8,886 nt of DNA from CAZOLI01 sp964580675 (lineage in GTDB: Bacteria > Planctomycetota > MHYJ01 > CAYXQY01): NCBI GenBank assembly GCA_964580675.1, contig CAZOLI010000077.1, forward strand, positions 1-8,886. The letters run 5' to 3'. The notes beneath the pieces were generated by a model. It made no database searches, was not told the DNA's origin, and worked only from the letters and a program-made list of their open reading frames with translations. The position numbers and the translations under genes were made by a program. Positions within the stretch are counted from its first letter, which is position 1; each line of letters opens with the position of its first letter. Below, piece after piece: positions 5,273 through 8,886 of the stretch.

Positions 5273-5890
5273 ATGAGCACAAGGTCAATGGGAATCTGGA
5301 TTGGTTGTGTGATCGTCGTGTTTGTGATGCTGGCCTGCGGAAAGGGAAAACAGGCGGAGAACCGAAATTGGGTAAAGAAGGAGGCCGCTCCCCTGCTGCG
5401 CACGTGGGAAGACAGGTACAATACCGCGAAGAATACCCCCCGTTTATCGCTTTCAGGCCCGCTTTCCGACCTGAAAACAACCCGCCGTGCGTGGGCGGAG
5501 CTGGACGCCCCCGAAGACCTGTCCCGGTTTCATGACTCCATGGAACAGGCCATGGGAATGACCGTTGACGCCATGGAGATGTTCATGGGACAACAGAACG
5601 GGGCCAAATTGATTCGATCCATCGGAGAACTCCGGTACTCTGCTTCCCTCAAGCATCTACAGAACCGGCTGGAGGAAGAGGGGGTGGAACTCGACAGTGA
5701 GTTGGCGGGTTTGACCGTGCAAAAACGAATGTACGTAAAACAGATGGTGAAGACCTACGAGGAGACACTCGGGGGGGAGGGGATGCAGAAACTCCTTCGT
5801 ATTCAGGGAATGGACCCGGATCCCCTTGTGGAGACCCTGAATTTCGCGAGGGAAGTATACGACCTTGGGGACGAACGGAACGGTTCGTAA
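5273..5890 (+). CDS. Predicted lipoprotein of unknown function (205 aa)
   Basis: ATG at 5273 follows GGGAGA (5263-5268) by four bases. The frame extends upstream to 5204, but that start lacks a ribosome-binding site, and the chosen one begins exactly at the signal peptide. Residues 1-22 form a lipoprotein signal: MSTRS, a hydrophobic stretch (IWIGCVIVVFVML), then AC with Cys22 as the likely lipidated residue. The -3 position is Met rather than the usual Leu, so the lipobox is slightly atypical. The mature part has 184 residues, is charged and looks mostly helical (for example SRFHDSMEQAMGM and LKHLQNRLEEEGVELDSE), with no other cysteine and no recognised domain. Lys/Gly residues after the Cys (CGKGKQ) do not show the Asp at +2 that retains lipoproteins in the inner membrane, so outer-membrane placement is possible. 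The function is unknown. It stands alone with no operon partner. Confidence 0.8.
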   Translation: MSTRSMGIWIGCVIVVFVMLACGKGKQAENRNWVKKEAAPLLRTWEDRYNTAKNTPRLSLSGPLSDLKTTRRAWAELDAPEDLSRFHDSMEQAMGMTVDAMEMFMGQQNGAKLIRSIGELRYSASLKHLQNRLEEEGVELDSELAGLTVQKRMYVKQMVKTYEETLGGEGMQKLLRIQGMDPDPLVETLNFAREVYDLGDERNGS

Positions 5891-6073
5891 CCATCGTTTC
5901 AGAGCCGGACGTTCACGTTTGACCGAGCCTTTGTTTTTCGGTTTAGGTGTGCCGGTGACGGAGGAGGTTCCAGGCTGTTGTTCCAGCATTTGAGTCCGGC
6001 ACTGCGGGTGCTCAAACGAAGCTCCCCTGTCCTCAGGAAACGTAAAAAAGATGGGCGTTCTGGAGAAGACGTA

Positions 6074-6712
6074 TCATTCCAGAAATCCCCGTTCGATCTC
6101 CACTGCCTCCCGGATCTCGGACACGAGTTCGTCTCGTTGTTGCAGATGGTTCTCGAATCCCAGGGCCCGCGCCATCTCCTCGGCCGACGACTCCAGGACG
6201 TTCTTGACCTCGTTCTGTGCCCGAACACGGTTCGATATTGAATGAAAATCAAACATCTCCGAGAGCACCGGGGGAACGGTTAGCGCGTGACCCAATTCAT
6301 GTGCCCAGAGGCCCACGATGGCCCCCCGCCCTCCCTCGCGGCCCAGGAGCCGGCGAACCACCACCCAGTCCAGCCGAATGTGTCCACTGTTCGGATGGCA
6401 GCTGGCAAGGGAACAGCGTCCCTCCTCCGGCAACCCCACCGAAAGCCGCAATTCGGGATACGCCCGGTTGAGGTAGTCGTTTATGCGGGGGGAACACTGG
6501 CGGGCGCCCGACAGAACGACCCCCAGGACCCCCTCGGCCGTGTGGACGCGGAGGTCGTGTTTCTCCCGCAGTTCCCGGTCCTCGATTTGCGGAAGGTGAA
6601 CCACCGGGGCCCACACGTTTTCCAACTGCTCCCCGTGCGGGCGGAACATCGTCGGGTTCTCCTCCACAAGAGACACGGGTGTTATGCTGTTGGAATCTCT
6701 GTGACAATTCAT
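6074..6712 (-). CDS. HExxH putative zinc metallopeptidase (ImmA/IrrE-like arrangement)
   Basis: ATG at 6712 follows GGGAGA four bases upstream and lies 16 bases after the stop of the preceding gene, giving 212 residues. The motif GLWAHELGHALTVPP places His138, Glu139 and His142 as a classical HExxH zinc site. Downstream, SSAEEMARALGFEN (175-188) holds Glu178/Glu179, a likely third ligand in a helix resembling the E-x-EA-x-x-A segment of ImmA/IrrE and other small gluzincins. The N-terminal 130 residues are unrecognised and include Cys3 and two Cys near residue 100. There is no signal peptide or membrane segment, so a cytoplasmic protein is likely. ImmA/IrrE peptidases cleave XRE-family repressors in mobile elements and stress responses, and an XRE-domain gene lies divergently next door. 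A direct relationship is inference; overall similarity to ImmA beyond the zinc site is not evident. It could instead be an unrelated minigluzincin. Confidence 0.75.
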   Translation of the reverse strand: MNCHRDSNSITPVSLVEENPTMFRPHGEQLENVWAPVVHLPQIEDRELREKHDLRVHTAEGVLGVVLSGARQCSPRINDYLNRAYPELRLSVGLPEEGRCSLASCHPNSGHIRLDWVVVRRLLGREGGRGAIVGLWAHELGHALTVPPVLSEMFDFHSISNRVRAQNEVKNVLESSAEEMARALGFENHLQQRDELVSEIREAVEIERGFLE

Positions 6713-6728
6713 ATCGTCTCCCGGGGCT

Positions 6729-6992
6729 TTACGCCAGGGGAGAACCCGGTCGAACCACCGGGCCGATGTCGGGGTCACAGACCCAGGGGTACTTGTTCGC
6801 AACCTTTGCCATATTCGGATGTTGACCGCGACTATACCACGAAACGGCCGCTTCCTTCCGGCCCTTCTCCTCCACGGTGCGGGACCATTCGTCCCCGGCC
6901 GCCTCACGGGCGATCTCAAGCACTTTCTCGCGGTGTCTTCCCCCTTTTTCCCACCACCGTTTGGCGTTGACTCTGCAGGTACGACAGCTCAT
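6729..6992 (-). CDS. Small CxxC protein of unknown function (87 aa)
   Basis: ATG at 6992 is preceded by a perfect AGGAGG with 6-base spacing, which fixes the start even though the frame stays open upstream to 7094. The protein begins MSCRTCRVNAKRWW, giving a CxxC pair at residues 3 and 6, and has a third cysteine near the end (Cys72 in PWVCDPD). The middle is basic and probably helical (HREKVLEIAREAAG, then TVEEKGRKEAA). A zinc- or redox-active role for the CxxC is possible but a single pair plus one Cys is not diagnostic. It is the first gene of a two-gene operon with the HExxH protein (16-base gap) and faces the XRE-domain gene across the control region, which suggests a shared role. I recognise no family. 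Confidence 0.7.
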   Translation of the reverse strand: MSCRTCRVNAKRWWEKGGRHREKVLEIAREAAGDEWSRTVEEKGRKEAAVSWYSRGQHPNMAKVANKYPWVCDPDIGPVVRPGSPLA

Positions 6993-6998
6993 GTTGCA

Positions 6999-7004
6999 CC
7001 TCCT
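6999..7004 (-). promoter_or_regulatory. Perfect Shine-Dalgarno AGGAGG
   Basis: AGGAGG on the minus strand sits six bases before ATG 6992. It decides the start of the CxxC gene against the longer in-frame reading from 7094, in which this same sequence would merely encode Arg-Arg. Confidence 0.8.
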
Positions 7005-7151
7005 GTTTGGAAACAAATGAACGTACATAAACGAATCTGAACCAATTTTCGATCGTTTTGAATATCGCGGCGCGTGAATCGCCGGATGTTTCATCCATCT
7101 TCAGGAATCAGTATAGCGGCTGCGCCCGGTTGTGAGAAGGCAAAATTATTT

Positions 7152-7214
7152 TGTCAACCGAATTCTAATATCCCGGGGTCCTTCGCTATTCGGGGCGAAT
7201 TTTTGTTAGAATTC
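7152..7214. promoter_or_regulatory. Divergent control region: 9-bp inverted repeat, TTGACA box, small hairpin
   Basis: GAATTCTAA (7160-7168) and TTAGAATTC (7206-7214) are perfect 9-bp inverted repeats 37 bases apart. Between them TTCGC/GCGAA (7182-7186, 7195-7199) can form a short stem followed by five T residues, a weak terminator or attenuator shape on the plus strand. On the minus strand TTGACA is present at 7157-7152 and TATACT at 7115-7110, but their spacing (36 bases) does not make one promoter. The region lies between the CxxC/HExxH operon and the XRE gene and is the natural place for regulation of both. Confidence 0.4.
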
Positions 7215-7280
7215 AGGTGACAAAGCGGGTGAGGGGTCCGTTTTGTCGTTCGAAGAACGTATCATGTGTGTGCAGAAGCG

Positions 7281-7343
7281 GGGACGTCCCGGGTTTTGGG
7301 TTCCGGGCTGCCCGCCGACCAACAAAATCACCGGTTTTTTGTT
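7281..7343. promoter_or_regulatory. Palindromes just upstream of the XRE gene
   Basis: GGGACGTCCC (7281-7290) is a perfect 10-bp palindrome. AACAAAA (7321-7327) and TTTTGTT (7337-7343) form a 7-bp inverted repeat with 9 bases between, ending 28 bases before ATG 7372. Either could be an autoregulatory operator for the downstream helix-turn-helix protein. If translation began at 7264 these sites would be coding, which I consider less likely. Confidence 0.3.
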
Positions 7344-7371
7344 TCGTTTCATCACACCATCCTCTGTCGCC

Positions 7372-8886
7372 ATGACCGAAGAAGGAACCAATCTCAAAAA
7401 CCACCTGCGGAACGGTGACCTTGAACCGGTCAAGAGAGCGTTTCGGACAGGAGATCCGTCCGAACGCCGGCGAATCGTCCTGCTGCTGGCGGCCGAAATC
7501 GGCCGTCAGAACCGGGAACTCGGACGCCCCCCGGCCGACGTCGTTCAGTACCTGTCGCGCCAGGGATACGGCTACCACGGAATGGTTCAGGTGTGGGACG
7601 GGGAACCCGAAGCACTGCACGAAGTGCTGGACACGCTCATAGAGAACGACGACCAGGAATTTGATCCGCACACCCGAATGGCCAACCTCCTGGAAAACGT
7701 GGCCCCGGACCACTCGGGAACGCTTCAGCCGGAGATTGAGGAACTCCGCGAGGACGAAGTGCTCGAGGAGCGGGGCCTTCAGCGAACAAAACAGATGCTG
7801 GTCTGGACGCTGGACCGGCTGGACGCGGGGGTGTCGAAGGAAGTAGAGCGGGACAACGTGTTTGAGGCCGGAGAGGGGGAGCCCGAGTTTCTACTGGAGC
7901 TGAAGGAGGCCCACGAACGGCTTCTGGGACAGTACATTCGGGACCGAACCGCCGCCCTTGAGGAGCAACATCGCACCCCGGAGGGGGGTTGGAAAAACGG
8001 CCGGGAGAGCATCCGGGAATGGCTCCGGGAGGTCCACGACGCGTCCTGGCAGGAACTGGGCGTGGAATTCATCCGGACGGACCTGGAGCTGGCCCGCTAT
8101 ATCCGCCCGGCGTCCGTGGGCCGCCTCCTCCGCGAACTCCGGCAGGCGGCCGGGATGTCCCAGCGGGAAGCGGTCGAAAAAAGCGGGGCCTGTTCCCGAC
8201 AGCACCTGTCGGAGATCGAACGTGAACGGGTGGCGTTCCCGTCCTATCTCGTGGTTCGGAACCTGGTCGACGCGTTTCGGGAACAACTTCCCGACGAGAA
8301 TCCGGAACAATTGCTGTCGCCGGCCGCGGCCCGGTTCTGTTCGGACATGGCAACACAATTTTGGGGCCGGGGGACCGAGGTAGATGTTTCGGGGGAACCG
8401 ACGGACCGGAACACGGCCGATGCGTGTGTCGGGGTGACCGCGATTCTGATCGGTTGTCCCCGGGTGTTTCTGGAGGATCTGTGTCTGCTCAACAACCATT
8501 TTCGAACGACGCCGTCGGAGGCCGCGGAGGGTTCGCCGACATACCGCGCGACATTGCCGGTGTTCCTCTCCGGGTTGCTCACCCCGTACGGCAACGAAGG
8601 GTTTGTTCCGGAAGAGGAACTGCGGAACGTGGCGGATCGGGAAACAAAACAGGAACTTCTTCGGTGGCACAAATCAGGCTACCTCTTCGGTCGGATGCTC
8701 CGAGTGCCCGAGGACGCCCCGCCCGTGCCGTCGACCCTCCAGCAGCAGTCGACGTTTGATCAGACCGAACGCATCCGGGAGCTGCTGGAGGGAATGGAGG
8801 AAGCCGGCCTGGTCCAGTTTCGGGCGGCCGACGGAGCGGATTCGGAAACCGTGATCATTCCCTCCGTCCTGTCTTCGACCCTGCGG
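7372..8886 (+). CDS. Large XRE-domain protein of unknown function, truncated at 3' by the window edge
   Basis: The frame is open from ATG 7372 to the window end (505 codons, no stop). An XRE/Cro-type helix-turn-helix occupies about residues 249-305: VGRLLRELRQAAGMSQREAV, then SRQHLSEIERERVAFPS, with the usual R-x-x-R...G-x-SQ and L-x-x-x-E...PS pattern. About 248 acidic, helix-rich residues precede it and at least 200 follow, with no domain I recognise; both flanks use the GC-rich codons of the neighbouring operon. A central HTH in a protein above 500 residues is unlike ordinary repressors. The start is uncertain: no good Shine-Dalgarno precedes 7372. The in-frame ATG at 7264 would add 36 residues of Pro/Gly/Cys-rich, non-coding-looking sequence. 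It is transcribed away from the CxxC/HExxH operon, suggesting regulation of it or a joint system. DNA binding is well supported; the rest is unknown. Confidence 0.8.
   Translation, partial: MTEEGTNLKNHLRNGDLEPVKRAFRTGDPSERRRIVLLLAAEIGRQNRELGRPPADVVQYLSRQGYGYHGMVQVWDGEPEALHEVLDTLIENDDQEFDPHTRMANLLENVAPDHSGTLQPEIEELREDEVLEERGLQRTKQMLVWTLDRLDAGVSKEVERDNVFEAGEGEPEFLLELKEAHERLLGQYIRDRTAALEEQHRTPEGGWKNGRESIREWLREVHDASWQELGVEFIRTDLELARYIRPASVGRLLRELRQAAGMSQREAVEKSGACSRQHLSEIERERVAFPSYLVVRNLVDAFREQLPDENPEQLLSPAAARFCSDMATQFWGRGTEVDVSGEPTDRNTADACVGVTAILIGCPRVFLEDLCLLNNHFRTTPSEAAEGSPTYRATLPVFLSGLLTPYGNEGFVPEEELRNVADRETKQELLRWHKSGYLFGRMLRVPEDAPPVPSTLQQQSTFDQTERIRELLEGMEEAGLVQFRAADGADSETVIIPSVLSSTLR

Noticed and set aside
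6287..6970. Plus-strand 227-codon frame
   Set aside because: It is antisense to the HExxH and CxxC genes. Its composition is Pro/Arg-rich shadow coding without motifs.
6729..7094. Longer reading of the CxxC gene containing CNMSCRTC, which resembles a radical SAM CxxxCxxC motif
   Set aside because: The first Cys of that motif lies upstream of ATG 6992, which has a perfect AGGAGG at ideal spacing. The extension is read from the leader, and the protein is far too short for a radical SAM enzyme.
7264..7371. Upstream ATG extension of the XRE gene
   Set aside because: The 36 extra residues are Pro/Gly/Cys-rich and overlap palindromes; there is no better ribosome-binding site than at 7372. Not fully excluded.

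Overview
The window looks like a chromosomal stretch from an uncultured, probably Gram-negative (lipoprotein-bearing), rod-type bacterium with fairly GC-rich core genes. I cannot assign a phylum. The evidence is an actin-like MreB-family gene, a predicted lipoprotein, and intergenic DNA made of short phase-locked tandem repeats of the kind seen in large, repeat-rich bacterial genomes.

Layout. (1) 1-954 (+): the 3' part of a diverged MreB paralog whose phosphate-2 ATP-binding loop is degraded; no mreC/mreD follows. (2) 955-1341: a gene-free mosaic of 8-mer, 7-mer and 8-mer tandem arrays. (3) 1342-1996: a possible 58-residue acidic peptide, two hairpins, a perfect 16-bp palindrome with an extra half-site, and reading-frame fragments that may be a broken gene. 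(4) 1985-3623 (-): an abiEi-abiEii type IV toxin-antitoxin / phage-abortive-infection operon, visibly more AT-rich than the right-hand genes, with a TATAAT box inside an inverted repeat upstream. (5) 3752-4271 (+): a decayed ATPase of the AAA/DUF4143 type, divergent from abiE. (6) 4272-5272: about 1 kb with no convincing gene, holding strong hairpins and a second mosaic of 8-mer and 7-mer arrays. (7) 5273-5890 (+): a predicted lipoprotein of unknown function. (8) 6074-6992 (-): a two-gene operon of a small CxxC protein and a HExxH putative zinc metallopeptidase. (9) 7372-8886 (+): the 5' part of a long protein with an XRE-type helix-turn-helix in its middle, divergent from (8) across a palindrome-rich control region.

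Two points stand out. First, a 38-bp element (33/38 identical) occurs in opposite orientations at 1099-1136 and 4917-4954 and brackets the segment carrying abiE and the broken genes, so that segment looks like an acquired, decaying defence island. Second, the divergent arrangement of an ImmA/IrrE-like HExxH protein (with a CxxC partner) and an XRE-domain protein recalls the peptidase/repressor switches of mobile elements. Here the XRE protein is much larger than a normal repressor and is not of a type I recognise, which makes this the best candidate for an undescribed system. No tRNA, rRNA, CRISPR array or transposase was found.
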